Below are positions 36,429-45,079 of a DNA stretch of 64,000 nt, in pieces (within the stretch, counting starts at the first letter, position 1; the number at the start of each line of letters is the position of its first letter). Source of the DNA: Canibacter sp052085365. GTDB lineage: Bacteria > Actinomycetota > Actinomycetes > Actinomycetales > Microbacteriaceae. The notes beneath the pieces are model-generated. The model saw nothing but the letters and a program-made list of their open reading frames with translations. It ran no database searches and was not told the DNA's origin. The position numbers were made by a program, and so were the translations under genes. The stretch spans positions 60,019 to 124,018 of the forward strand of contig JBQDFP010000004.1 of NCBI GenBank assembly GCA_052085365.1, read 5' to 3'.

Positions 36429-38383
36429 TTCCTGTTTTGAGTCGTGCTGAAGTGCAGTTGTTCTACTGATCCGACTGGTGATGATCGTCTGATGCGCTCA
36501 GATCGTGGGCCGACTGCACGGAGTGCTCCAAGTATGGCCACCAAATCAACGACTTCTTGAAGCCACGCACCGAGGAGTGCTGGGAGGAAACCGAAGGCGG
36601 CGATGAGCATGAGGCCTACGCTGATGATGATGCCGAGCCAGATGCTTTGCAGTGCGATGCGCATGGTATCTTTCCCGATGCTCACCGCGCGCGGCAGGGC
36701 CGAGAGGGTATCGTAACGGTTCACGATGTCCGCAGACTCCGATGCTGCAGTCGCACCACGCGCACCCATTGCGAAGCCGATGTCCGCGGCAGCGAGCACG
36801 GGGGCGTCGTTGAGGCCGTCACCGACCATGATGAGCGGGCGGGGCTACACACCATTGACGATGCGAACTTTGTCGCCGGGGCGGCACTCGGCATGCACTT
36901 CGCCGATTCCGAGGTGCTGCGCGATGGGTTCGGCGGTGGCTGCAACGTCCCCGGTGACCATGAGCGTGCGCTTGATACCGAGTTCGCTCAGCTGATGGAG
37001 AGCCTGGGCTGCTTCTTCGCGCACTTGGTCGCGCATGACGATGGCTCCGGCGAAACGGCCATCGACCGAGACGTAGATCGCGAGTTCCCCCGGAGCAAGG
37101 TCGGCCAGCAAAAGGTTGGGCGCGGAATCGCGCACCCAGGAAGGCTTACCGACCCGCACCGTCACCGCCTCGGATGTGTCAGGGGTACGGAACACAGCCG
37201 CGACTCCGTTCGTCGCGATCTCCTCGGCATGTTCGGCTTCGACGAGCGACAAGCCGTGCTGTTTCGCGGTCTGCACGACGGAGTCCGCAAGCACGTGAGA
37301 AGAGTACACCTCCACTGAGGCGGCGAAACTCAGCAGTTCATCTTTGCCCATGCGGTCGGCGGGCAGGATGCATTCGAGCACCGGCTTGCCGGTGGTGATG
37401 GTACCGGTCATATCAAACGCCGCCGAGCGGACTCGTGAAAGCTGTTCGAGGGTGCCGCCGCCCTTGACAATCAGCCCAAACCCCGCGGCACGGCTCATAC
37501 CACCGAAAAACGCGACCGGCGCGGCGATCAGCAACGGGCACGGGGTCGCCACCACCAGCACCTCGGCAAACCGGACAGCATCTCCGCTGACCGCCCACGC
37601 GATCCCTGCAATCACGAGCGCGAGAACCGTGAACGGCACCGCGTACCGATCCGCGAGCCGCACAACTTTGGCTTTGCTACCCGCTGCCTGTTCGACAAGC
37701 CGAACGATCTGCTGATACTCACTCTCGGAAGCTGGTGCCGCGGCCCGCATGGTGACCGCGGCTGGTCCGTTCACCGCGCCGCTTGACCCTTTCCCTCCGG
37801 CGGCACGTTCAACGGGGAGGCTTTCGCCGGTCAATGATGACTCGTCGAACACGGCGTGTTCGGAGACGAGGATCGAGTCCACAGGTACGAGTGCGCCTGG
37901 CCGCACCAGCAGCAGCTCACCCACCTCGACTTCGTCGACCGGTGTGTCCACGGTCGTGACCTCGGCAGTGTGCTCGTGCGTGTCTGTGCCGACTGCGCTC
38001 GGGGCGAGGATGCGCGTGGCTTGCTGGGGTGCCTTGCGCAGCAGCGCGGTGAGTTCCCGCTTCGAACGGTTCTCAGCGTAATCTTCGAGGGCCGCCCCTC
38101 CGGTGAGCATCAGCACCACCACGAGCGCCGCCCACGGCTCCCCGACGAGCACTGCTGCGGTGATCGCTGTCACGGCAAGAATGTCGAGCCCGGCGAGCCC
38201 TCGGATGAGCTGTCGGATCATCCTGACCGCCTCCCAGGCGGCAATCACGAGCGCATATGCGCCCACGATCCAGCTGGCCGACTCTCTTGCGGGGGTCGGC
38301 AAAAGAGTCAATCCGATCAGAGCGACCAAAAGTGTTGCGATCACGAGTGGATATGCCCTGACGAGGGAGGACAAACGGCTCAT
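36425..38383 (-). pseudogene. P1B-like heavy-metal P-type ATPase with in-frame amber stop and mutated phosphorylation motif
   Basis: One continuous frame of 653 codons encodes a P-type ATPase lacking an N-terminal metal domain. It has FDESSLTGESLPVE, the membrane motif TPCPLLIAAPVAF and the hinge MVGDGLNDAPVLA. Two lesions are seen: a TAG at 36845-36847, just before the hinge, and the phosphorylation loop reading FDMTGTIT instead of the invariant DKTGT (an AAG-to-ATG change). Either should abolish ATPase cycling. Metal specificity unknown; chrA lies upstream and a VIT transporter downstream. A short C-terminal piece could be made from 36829. Confidence 0.85.
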
Positions 38384-38455
38384 ACTTCGATCCTCCCAGG
38401 CTGGCGTGCTTCTCGCATTGCAGGCCAGCCTCGCCTGAGTATCTGCGTAGCGTGT

Positions 38456-39670
38456 TCAGAGCAGCAATGCCCCGGCTCCTGCCGCCACGATCACTACCGC
38501 CCATGCCGGTGTTTTCCAGGACGTGAGCGCGACAAAAGCGAGTGCCGCGACGACGAGTGATGCGGCGTTCGTGACACCCTCGGTGAATACGGGGTCGTAC
38601 AGTGCAGCGGCGAGCAGCCCGACAACTCCGGCGTTCACGCCCATCAGGACACGCTGCACTCTCGGCGCACGACGCAACCGCTCCCAGAAGGGCAGCACTC
38701 CCATCACGAGCAGCGCAGACGGTAGAAAGATCGCGAGCAGCGCGATGGATGCGCCGAGCAGCCCGCTCGGGCCGCTCGTGGTGACCGCTCCGAGAAACGC
38801 GGCGAAAGTGAACAGCGGCCCCGGCACCGCCTGCGCGGCACCATACCCGGCGAGAAACGCACCCGGCTCCACCAGTCCAGTCTGTACTGTTTCGGCCTGC
38901 AAAAGAGGGAGCACGACATGGCCGCCGCCGAACACGAGCGTCCCCGCACGATAGAACGTGTCGATCAGGCCTACCGCAGCGTTTCCGGTGAGCGCGCTAA
39001 GAATCGGCAACCCTGCGAGCAGCATGACGAACACAGCCAGGCTCACCCATCCGACTGCGGGCCGCAAGCGCACCCGGGAACGCGGTTCATCATTCTCAGC
39101 TGTGCTCGGGGATCGACAGACGAAGAACCCCGCGATCCCGGCCAAGGCCATCGCACCGAACATCGTCAGCGGGCCGGGTGCGAGCAACACGACAGTGAGC
39201 ACCCCGACAGCAATCGTCGCTCGTCGCACATCGGGCGTGAGCGACTTTGCCATCCCGAGCACAGCATGAGCAACGACCGCTACCGCCGCAGCCTTCAGAC
39301 CCATCACCCACCCAGCCTGCGACACGTCGCCAAGGGTCGATACGCCGAGCGCGAACCCGAACAGCAATGCCGCAGATGGCAGTGTGAAACCGAGCCATGC
39401 CGCGATAAGACCGAGTATTCCGGCTTTCTGCAAACCAATCGCCATGCCGATCTGGCTCGACGCCGGGCCGGGAAGGAACTGGCACAACGCGACAAGATCC
39501 GCATACGCGCGATCACCCAGCCACTTGCGCCGCTCGACGAACTCGGCTCGGAAATATCCAAGATGAGCGATCGGGCCACCGAACGACGTCCACCCTAACC
39601 TCAAGAACACCAGAAACACCCGCAATGGCGTGCCAAAGCCGGTTCGACGGTCACCTTCTGCGGATAACAT
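38456..39670 (-). CDS. chrA: ChrA-type chromate transporter
   Basis: A 404-residue member of the CHR family with two homologous halves of about five to six helices. LRLGWTSFGGPIAHLGYFRA and LCQFLPGPASSQIGMAIG mark the first half, and FGGGHVVLPLL with GYGAAQAVPGPLFTFAAFLG the second. Such proteins export chromate, probably by H+ antiport; some have other anions as substrates. It lies 72 bases upstream of the P-type ATPase pseudogene on the same strand and probably heads that operon. The ribosome-binding site is weak. Confidence 0.88.
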   Translation of the reverse strand: MLSAEGDRRTGFGTPLRVFLVFLRLGWTSFGGPIAHLGYFRAEFVERRKWLGDRAYADLVALCQFLPGPASSQIGMAIGLQKAGILGLIAAWLGFTLPSAALLFGFALGVSTLGDVSQAGWVMGLKAAAVAVVAHAVLGMAKSLTPDVRRATIAVGVLTVVLLAPGPLTMFGAMALAGIAGFFVCRSPSTAENDEPRSRVRLRPAVGWVSLAVFVMLLAGLPILSALTGNAAVGLIDTFYRAGTLVFGGGHVVLPLLQAETVQTGLVEPGAFLAGYGAAQAVPGPLFTFAAFLGAVTTSGPSGLLGASIALLAIFLPSALLVMGVLPFWERLRRAPRVQRVLMGVNAGVVGLLAAALYDPVFTEGVTNAASLVVAALAFVALTSWKTPAWAVVIVAAGAGALLL

Positions 39671-39724
39671 TTCTTACTCAGAATGGGGCACCATCCGGGA
39701 CTGGCGCTACTCGCCGCGCTGCAT

Positions 39725-40386
39725 TCACGCAGTGTTCACTCGCCGCTCAGAAGCCGTCACCGGTTTACTCGAACCTTCCCTGTGGCACAGTGCGATTCCG
39801 AGACTTACTCGCTCGCAGTGCGGTGCTCGTCGCGTGGTTTGCGCCTCCCGGACCGCCCCGCAGTTGCGGGCCGCACATTCGCTGCCGCTTCTGCCTGGGG
39901 GTAACGACATGGGCTTCACCGCCGCGGCGTTCTCGTCATCCTCTGCCTGGTGCGCCGCGCTTTGCGCGTCGATCCGGTTCGCGGTCTGCTCCCAGGGTTC
40001 CGCCTGCTGTTCTGCCCGTTCGGATTCTTGGTCGAGTCAGGTAAGTTCTTCGGTGACGCGCTGTAACGGTCCGTTCTTGGCGATGTCGCGCACCGCTTCC
40101 TTGGCCGCGCGGGTGGCATTGTCGAGGCCGCGGTGAGCGGGATCGGGATGTATCGCCTCGGTGAACAGCTGGCGCGCGTCGGCCATGGTGTCCGCGATGA
40201 CATGTAGGACGTTCGTCTCGCGACCTCTGGTCAGGCCGTCGGAAACGCTTGCCGCAGGCGTCGCCTCGCTGTGGAGCGTGTCGGAAGTGTTGACCGTTGC
40301 GCCCTAGAGGCCGTAGGCGGTTGCTGCGTAGGACAGGTAAGCGTGCTCACTCGGTAGGGCAACAGTGCGGTGCTGTGTACGCCCGC
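39725..40386 (-). pseudogene. decayed MobF/TraA-type conjugative relaxase-helicase, C-terminal part
   Basis: One minus-strand frame reads HAYLSYAATAYGL-stop-GATVNTSDTLHSEAT, then VSDGLTRGRETNVLHVIADT and LFTEAIHPDPAHRGLDNATR. This is the helicase motif V/VI region of actinobacterial MobF relaxases (usually ..TAYGVQGATVN.. and ..GMTRGRETN..). Two stops interrupt the same frame: TAG at 40304-40306, where a Gln is usual, and TGA at 40037-40039. The C-terminal region continues to a stop at 39725. No relaxase domain remains. Marks a former conjugative plasmid or ICE. Confidence 0.6.
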
Positions 40387-40730
40387 TGCCGAGCGCGCGG
40401 GCGTACACAGGGCCGTCGCTCTTAACATGCTGGCGCGGCGACTAGCTACTGCGGGCGACGGCGCAGATTCTTCTGCTTGCCGCGTATCCATATATGAGGC
40501 TCGATGACACACTGGGGCGGGGCGGCAGCGGCGCTTCGTTCTTTTCGGGCATTCGACCTTGGCCGTTTCACTGGCACACTAGACCTGTCGGGCTCGACGC
40601 GAACTGCTTCATGACGAACGGGTCCATGTGATGAGTAGTCTGTTGCTGCACCTCGCTGTGTTGGCGCCAGATGAAGACTTCACCAGTCACCCAAGACCTG
40701 TAATCTCCGGGTTGCGTCTGCTCCCCGGAG

Positions 40731-41156
40731 TCACTGAACTCTGCGTAAGTCAACTCCGAGCAAGTCGTCGACGAGCGCTTTGATCCGTGTCTTGATCTCA
40801 TCACGGATCGGCCGAACCGCGTCAATACCCTGCCCGGCAGGATCTTCGAGCACCCAATCTTCGTACCGTTTGCCCGGGAAGAACGGGCATGCGTCCCCGC
40901 AGCTCATCGTGATGACCACATCGGACGCCTTAACCGCCTCGGTCGTGAGCACCTTCGGCTGTTCCGACGTGATGTTGATGCCTTCTTCATACATCGCCTC
41001 GACAGCGATCGGGTTGATCTGTTCGGCGGGCATCGAACCAGCGGAGCGGACTTCGATGGAGTCGCCTGCGAGGTGGCGCAGGTAGCCCGCCGCCATTTGA
41101 GAGCGCCCTGCGTTGTGCACGCAGACGAACAGCACGGATGGTTTGGTGTCGGCCAT
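40731..41156 (-). CDS. arsC: arsenate reductase, thioredoxin-coupled LMW-phosphatase type
   Basis: A 141-residue arsenate reductase. The oxyanion loop is Cys12-x5-Arg18 (FVCVHNAGRSQ), and the redox pair is Cys86 and Cys90 (TMSCGDACPFFPG). The cysteine cascade of this family is reset by thioredoxin, whose gene and reductase lie in the same operon. It is the last gene of the leftward ars operon, 15 bases after the fusion gene. The 340 bases downstream, to the relaxase remnant, hold no certain gene. Confidence 0.92.
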   Translation of the reverse strand: MADTKPSVLFVCVHNAGRSQMAAGYLRHLAGDSIEVRSAGSMPAEQINPIAVEAMYEEGINITSEQPKVLTTEAVKASDVVITMSCGDACPFFPGKRYEDWVLEDPAGQGIDAVRPIRDEIKTRIKALVDDLLGVDLRRVQ

Positions 41157-41171
41157 AATCGACTTCTTCTT

Positions 41172-42176
41172 TCAGTTGGTGGGGAAAGATTTCAAGAGGG
41201 TGCGGACGTGGCCTTCGATGTCGTCACGGATCGCCCCGACGCCTTCAGGTGAAGCGAGAGCCGGGTCACCGACCGCCCAGTCTTCGTAGCGAACGCCCGG
41301 AATGATGGGGCACACGTCGCCGCATCCCATCGTCACGACGACATCGGCGGCACGCACCGCATCGTCGGTGAGCGGTTTCGGAAACGCCGTAGCCGCGGCA
41401 TCTTCACCCTCGATCTGTGTGAGCAGCGAGCGGACGCTCGGGTGCACATCGGATGAGGGAGATGACCCAGCGGAACGGGCGACCACCTTGCCGCCCGCGA
41501 GTTGATTGACGAGCGCTGCCGCGAGCTGTGACCGCCCAGCGTTCGCTACGCACACGAAGAGGACTTGCGGGAGTGAGGTTTCCCGGTCTCGGGCCATATC
41601 TGCGAGTCGTTGCCGCGCAAACCGTTCAGTGAGCGGAATCATGAGCCGTGTCACCTTCGCGGTTCGCACGAGCCCCGCATACGATTCGCGTACGACGACA
41701 AGCACGAGATTCCGGTCGAGTTCGGTGAGTTCGTCTGCCAGCTCTTCAGCGAGCCGAGTCACTCGGTCATCCATGGCTTGCAGCTCTTCAGCTCGCGTGT
41801 CATCTTCTACAACGGGTGTGAGCACTGTGGAAGGGGCGAGCGAATCGAGGAGTGCGGTTACGGCTCCTGCTTGCGAGGGAACGATGCGATACCAGACCCA
41901 GGTGCCGCGTCGTTCTGAGGAGAGGATGCCGGTGTCTTTGAGCACCCTAAGGTGGTGCGAGACCGTGGGCTGTGACACTTCAGCAAGTTCGGCGAGATCG
42001 CAGACACATGACTCGCCTGCTGGTTCAGTCGCGATAGCAGACAGCATGCGCAGCCGGAGCGGGTCGGCAAGGGCTTTGAGCGTCCCTGCGACTGCGACCG
42101 CAGCGTCGATGCCCATCGCATATGGGGCCCGAGCGCCCGGTAGTACGTCAGTATCTGTTGTTTCGTTAATGGTCAT
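41172..42176 (-). CDS. ArsR repressor-ArsC arsenate reductase fusion
   Basis: A 334-residue two-domain protein. Residues 25-110 form a winged-helix ArsR repressor with the As(III) site Cys57-x-Cys59 (GESCVCDLAEL) and recognition helix SQPTVSHHLRVLK. Residues about 125-200 are a helical linker (ERFARQRLADMARD). Residues 204-334 form an ArsC domain with Cys209-x5-Arg215 and Cys285/Cys289 (MGCGDVCPIIPG). The start at 42176 overlaps the acr3 stop as ATGA and has GAGGGTG upstream. Sensor and enzyme on one chain; it probably represses this operon. Confidence 0.9.
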   Translation of the reverse strand: MTINETTDTDVLPGARAPYAMGIDAAVAVAGTLKALADPLRLRMLSAIATEPAGESCVCDLAELAEVSQPTVSHHLRVLKDTGILSSERRGTWVWYRIVPSQAGAVTALLDSLAPSTVLTPVVEDDTRAEELQAMDDRVTRLAEELADELTELDRNLVLVVVRESYAGLVRTAKVTRLMIPLTERFARQRLADMARDRETSLPQVLFVCVANAGRSQLAAALVNQLAGGKVVARSAGSSPSSDVHPSVRSLLTQIEGEDAAATAFPKPLTDDAVRAADVVVTMGCGDVCPIIPGVRYEDWAVGDPALASPEGVGAIRDDIEGHVRTLLKSFPTN

Positions 42177-43273
42177 GACACCCTCGATTCTGTGGCATAC
42201 GGAGCAGTGCGGAACCAGGAGCGGGCTGCCCAAAGCGACACATAGACGAGGCCGACGAGCACCGGAACTTCAATAAGTGGCCCCACTACTGCCGCGATAG
42301 CTTGCCCCGAAGTTGCGCCGAAGGTGCCGATTGCGACTGCGATCGCGAGTTCGAAGTTGTTCCCTGCCGCGGTGAACGCGAGCGCCGTCGATTTCGGATA
42401 CCCAAGCCCGAGGCTCCGGCCAAGCAGCATGCCCACGAACCACATGAGTGCGAAGTAGATGAGCAGTGGGAGTGCGATGCGTGCGACGTCGAGGGGGTTC
42501 GAGGTGATCGCTTCGCCCTGCAGTGCGAAAAGCAGCACGATGGTGAACAGCAGCCCGTATAGTGCCCAGGGGCTGATGACTGGGAGGAATTTCTCTTCGT
42601 ACCATTCGCGGCCCTTGCGCTTCTCTCCGATCCAGCGAGAGGCGAACCCCGCGATGAGCGGAATGCCAAGAAAGACGAGCACATTGAGTGCGATCTGCCA
42701 CACCGATACTTCAAATCCTTGCGTGTCGAGCCCCAACCACCCGGGGAGCACGGTGAGGTAGAACCAGCCCATGACCGAGAACATGACGACCTGGAATACC
42801 GAGTTGATGGCGATGAGCACCGCGGTGGCCTCGCGGTCGCCGCAGGCAAGATCATTCCAGATCACGACCATGGCGATACAGCGCGCGAGCCCCACGATGA
42901 TGAGCCCGGTGCGATACTCAGGCAAATCTGGGAGAAACAGCCACGCGAGCGCGAACATGACGGCCGGGCCGACAAGCCAATTCAACACGAGCGAAGAGAC
43001 CAGCAGTTTCTTGTCGCCGGTGACTGCTGCGACCTTGTCGTAGCGGACCTTCGCAAGCACCGGGTACATCATTACCAGCAGCCCGAGCGCAATTGGAACC
43101 GAGATACCACCGACCTCAAGGCTTGAGAGGAATTCGGAGATTCCGGGGATGAAACGACCGAGCAGCATTCCAATGACCATGGCGATCCCAATCCAGAGCG
43201 CCAGCCACTTGTCAAGGGTCGACATCCGCTTCGGAGCGATACGGGCGGGCGCGGTCGTCAGCGTGTTGTTCAT
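42173..43273 (-). CDS. acr3: ACR3-type arsenite efflux permease
   Basis: A 366-residue, ten-helix arsenite transporter. The essential Cys132 in GLARCIAMVVIWNDLACGD, NWLVGPAVMFALAWLFL and FTAAGNNFELAIAVAIGTFG are ACR3 signatures. It overlaps trxA upstream and the arsR-arsC fusion downstream by four bases each, so all should be translationally coupled. It removes the arsenite produced by the two ArsC domains. Confidence 0.93.
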   Translation of the reverse strand: MNNTLTTAPARIAPKRMSTLDKWLALWIGIAMVIGMLLGRFIPGISEFLSSLEVGGISVPIALGLLVMMYPVLAKVRYDKVAAVTGDKKLLVSSLVLNWLVGPAVMFALAWLFLPDLPEYRTGLIIVGLARCIAMVVIWNDLACGDREATAVLIAINSVFQVVMFSVMGWFYLTVLPGWLGLDTQGFEVSVWQIALNVLVFLGIPLIAGFASRWIGEKRKGREWYEEKFLPVISPWALYGLLFTIVLLFALQGEAITSNPLDVARIALPLLIYFALMWFVGMLLGRSLGLGYPKSTALAFTAAGNNFELAIAVAIGTFGATSGQAIAAVVGPLIEVPVLVGLVYVSLWAARSWFRTAPYATESRVS

Positions 43274-43593
43274 GCCAGCAACTCCTCGATCTTCGCGGCA
43301 ATCACCGGTTGGGGGTGTGCGCCGATGAGCATGTCCACTCGCTCGCCTGCGCGGTAGAACCCGAGCGTCGGTATTGAGGAGACCCCCGCGGCAGTGACAG
43401 TCGCTGGGTTCGCGTCGGCGTCGACTTTCACAATTTTTACTCGATCAGAGTATTCGGTCGCGAGTTGCTCAAGTATCGGCGCGATCGCTTTACAGGGCCC
43501 GCACCAGGTAGCCCAAATATCCACCACCACCGGCAGATCAGATTGGGTCACCTCTTGCTCGAATGTAGCGTCGGTAACGTGTGTGATACTCAT
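43270..43593 (-). CDS. trxA: thioredoxin
   Basis: A 107-residue thioredoxin with the canonical active site Trp30-Cys31-Gly32-Pro33-Cys34 (IWATWCGPCKAIAP) and cis-Pro in GVSSIPTLGFY. Placed between trxB and acr3 with four-base overlaps, it is evidently the dedicated electron donor for the operon's arsenate reductases. Confidence 0.93.
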   Translation of the reverse strand: MSITHVTDATFEQEVTQSDLPVVVDIWATWCGPCKAIAPILEQLATEYSDRVKIVKVDADANPATVTAAGVSSIPTLGFYRAGERVDMLIGAHPQPVIAAKIEELLA

Positions 43594-44567
43594 GCGACCC
43601 CCTCCAGGGCAAAGTTCTCCGTGTGCTCAGCCGGTGAAAGATTCGATAGATAGTGCTGTGCGTCCCGAGCGGCGGCGCACCCAGTGCCAGCCGCAGTGAT
43701 CGCCTGCCGGTATGTATGATCGACGAGGTCTCCTGCCGCGAACACTCCGGGAAGGTTCGTGCGGGTGGATGGATGCGCAACCTGCACATAGCCGTCTGCA
43801 TCAGTGGTGACCTGACCGGTCACGAGTTCAGAGCGTGGGTCATGTCCGATCGCGACGAAAACGCCAGTCGCATCGAGGTTCCGTTCGGCGCCGGTGACCG
43901 TGTCGCGCAGGCGCAGACCCGACACCTGATCCGTACCGAGAATCTCGGCGACCTCGCTGTTCCAGGCCACCTCAATCTTGGGATCCGCGAGCACTCGTTC
44001 CGCCATTATCTTCGACGCACGGAACTCGTCCCGACGGTGAACGAGGGTGACCTTCGAACCGAATCGGGTCAGGAACAAGGCCTCTTCCATAGCGGAGTCC
44101 CCGCCGCCAATGACAGCGATATGTTGTTCACGGAAAAAGAACCCGTCGCAGGTTGCGCACCACGACACCCCGTGCCCTGACAGTCGCTCTTCCTCCGGTA
44201 GGCCGAGTTTCCGGTAGGCCGAGCCCATAGCGAGCACCACCGCTTGAGCATGGAAGGTCTCACCATTCCCGGATTCGATGATCTTTGTGCGCCCCGCAAG
44301 GTCGAGGTGGGTGGCATCGTCGGAAAGGACTCTCGCCCCGAAACGCTCCGCCTGGGCTCGCATCGATTCCATAACTTCCGGGCCCTGCACACCATCGACG
44401 AAGCCGGGGAAGTTCTCTACTTCGGTCGTTGTCATGAGAGCGCCGCCCGCGGTGACGGATCCGGCGAGCACGACCGGAGCGAGCCCGGCGCGTGCGGCGT
44501 AAACTGCTGCGGTGTATCCAGCTGGGCCGGATCCCACGATTACGAGTTCGACTTCGTGTATTGACAC
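43590..44567 (-). CDS. trxB: thioredoxin reductase
   Basis: A 325-residue NADPH-thioredoxin reductase. FAD-binding GSGPAGYTAAVYAARAGL at residue 12, redox pair Cys137-Ala-Thr-Cys140 (SWCATCDGFFF), NADPH-binding VIGGGDSAMEEALFL, and C-terminal GVFAAGDLVDHTYRQAITAA. GTG start. First gene of the ars operon, so NADPH-driven thioredoxin recycling is induced together with arsenate reduction. A palindrome lies just upstream. Confidence 0.93.
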   Translation of the reverse strand: MSIHEVELVIVGSGPAGYTAAVYAARAGLAPVVLAGSVTAGGALMTTTEVENFPGFVDGVQGPEVMESMRAQAERFGARVLSDDATHLDLAGRTKIIESGNGETFHAQAVVLAMGSAYRKLGLPEEERLSGHGVSWCATCDGFFFREQHIAVIGGGDSAMEEALFLTRFGSKVTLVHRRDEFRASKIMAERVLADPKIEVAWNSEVAEILGTDQVSGLRLRDTVTGAERNLDATGVFVAIGHDPRSELVTGQVTTDADGYVQVAHPSTRTNLPGVFAAGDLVDHTYRQAITAAGTGCAAARDAQHYLSNLSPAEHTENFALEGVA

Positions 44568-44575
44568 GTATCTAT

Positions 44576-44602
44576 ATTGACAGCACTCGATTCAGTGCTC
44601 AA
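44576..44602. promoter_or_regulatory. candidate ArsR operator before trxB
   Basis: AGCACT (44582-44587) and AGTGCT (44594-44599) form a palindrome flanked by TTGAC on one side and CAA on the other, 9-35 bases upstream of the trxB start. The position and the dyad suit an ArsR-family site, but the sequence does not closely match a known consensus. Confidence 0.4.
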
Positions 44603-44747
44603 GTCGAGTTCAATGAATTCACCTTCTGTACATACATCGCTCGTCCAGCGAAGCGGGCGGTCACCCGTGAGTAGTCACCCGAATCTTGTGTGACCACCGC
44701 CCGAGTTCACCGGGCTTGCGTTCCACGTACGTCACATATCAACGGTG

Positions 44748-44909
44748 TCAGAGGTTTCGCACCTGCTCTCTAACGAGGGGTGTGGGCAGGATCCAGCTGG
44801 TGGAGTCGATCATGGTCACGTGGCACCCCCTGGAAACATCCGCGCTGATGAAGTACTCGTGCGCGGGGTCATCCTGTAGGTGCGGCAGCACGAGTGCTGT
44901 CCGGGTCAC
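44748..44909 (-). CDS. small unknown ORF (53 residues)
   Basis: A minus-strand frame opening at GTG 44909 encodes VTRTALVLPHLQDDP, then HEYFISADVSRG and TMIDSTSWILPTPLVREQ. It reads like ordinary soluble protein, unlike the shadow frames around it. An imperfect 38-base repeat, also found upstream of the gene starting at 46453, lies about 85-120 bases before it, suggesting a shared promoter type. No ribosome-binding site is evident, and the frame opens a little earlier without ATG or GTG. It may be a genuine small gene or the end of a longer decayed one. Confidence 0.4.
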   Translation of the reverse strand: MTRTALVLPHLQDDPAHEYFISADVSRGCHVTMIDSTSWILPTPLVREQVRNL

Positions 44910-44992
44910 CAGTGATGCAGAGTCCGCTGGCGAGCTTTCCCTATGTCTGTTTCAAGCACTACCCGAGCCCGCGCCGTGTGGCGAGCGTTTTC

Positions 44993-45030
44993 GGTGAAGA
45001 TGCGCGATTTTGTATAGAACATGCGCCAAA
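44993..45030 (-). repeat. upstream repeat copy 1 (38 bp)
   Basis: Matches 46573-46610 at 33 of 38 positions; shared cores are GGTGAAGATGCGCGA and TAGAACATGCG. Read on the minus strand it begins TTTGRCGCATGTTCTA and lies before the small ORF at 44909, so it is probably a promoter or operator element. Confidence 0.7.
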
Positions 45031-45079
45031 TCGTCAAACACTCCGGACCCCACCTCCACCGCCAGCAACCACAGCTCTG

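Noticed and set aside
40568..40825. Minus-strand frame with some protein-like sequence overlapping the end of arsC
   Set aside because: It overlaps arsC in another frame for much of its length and matches nothing I know; possibly a relic but not supportable.
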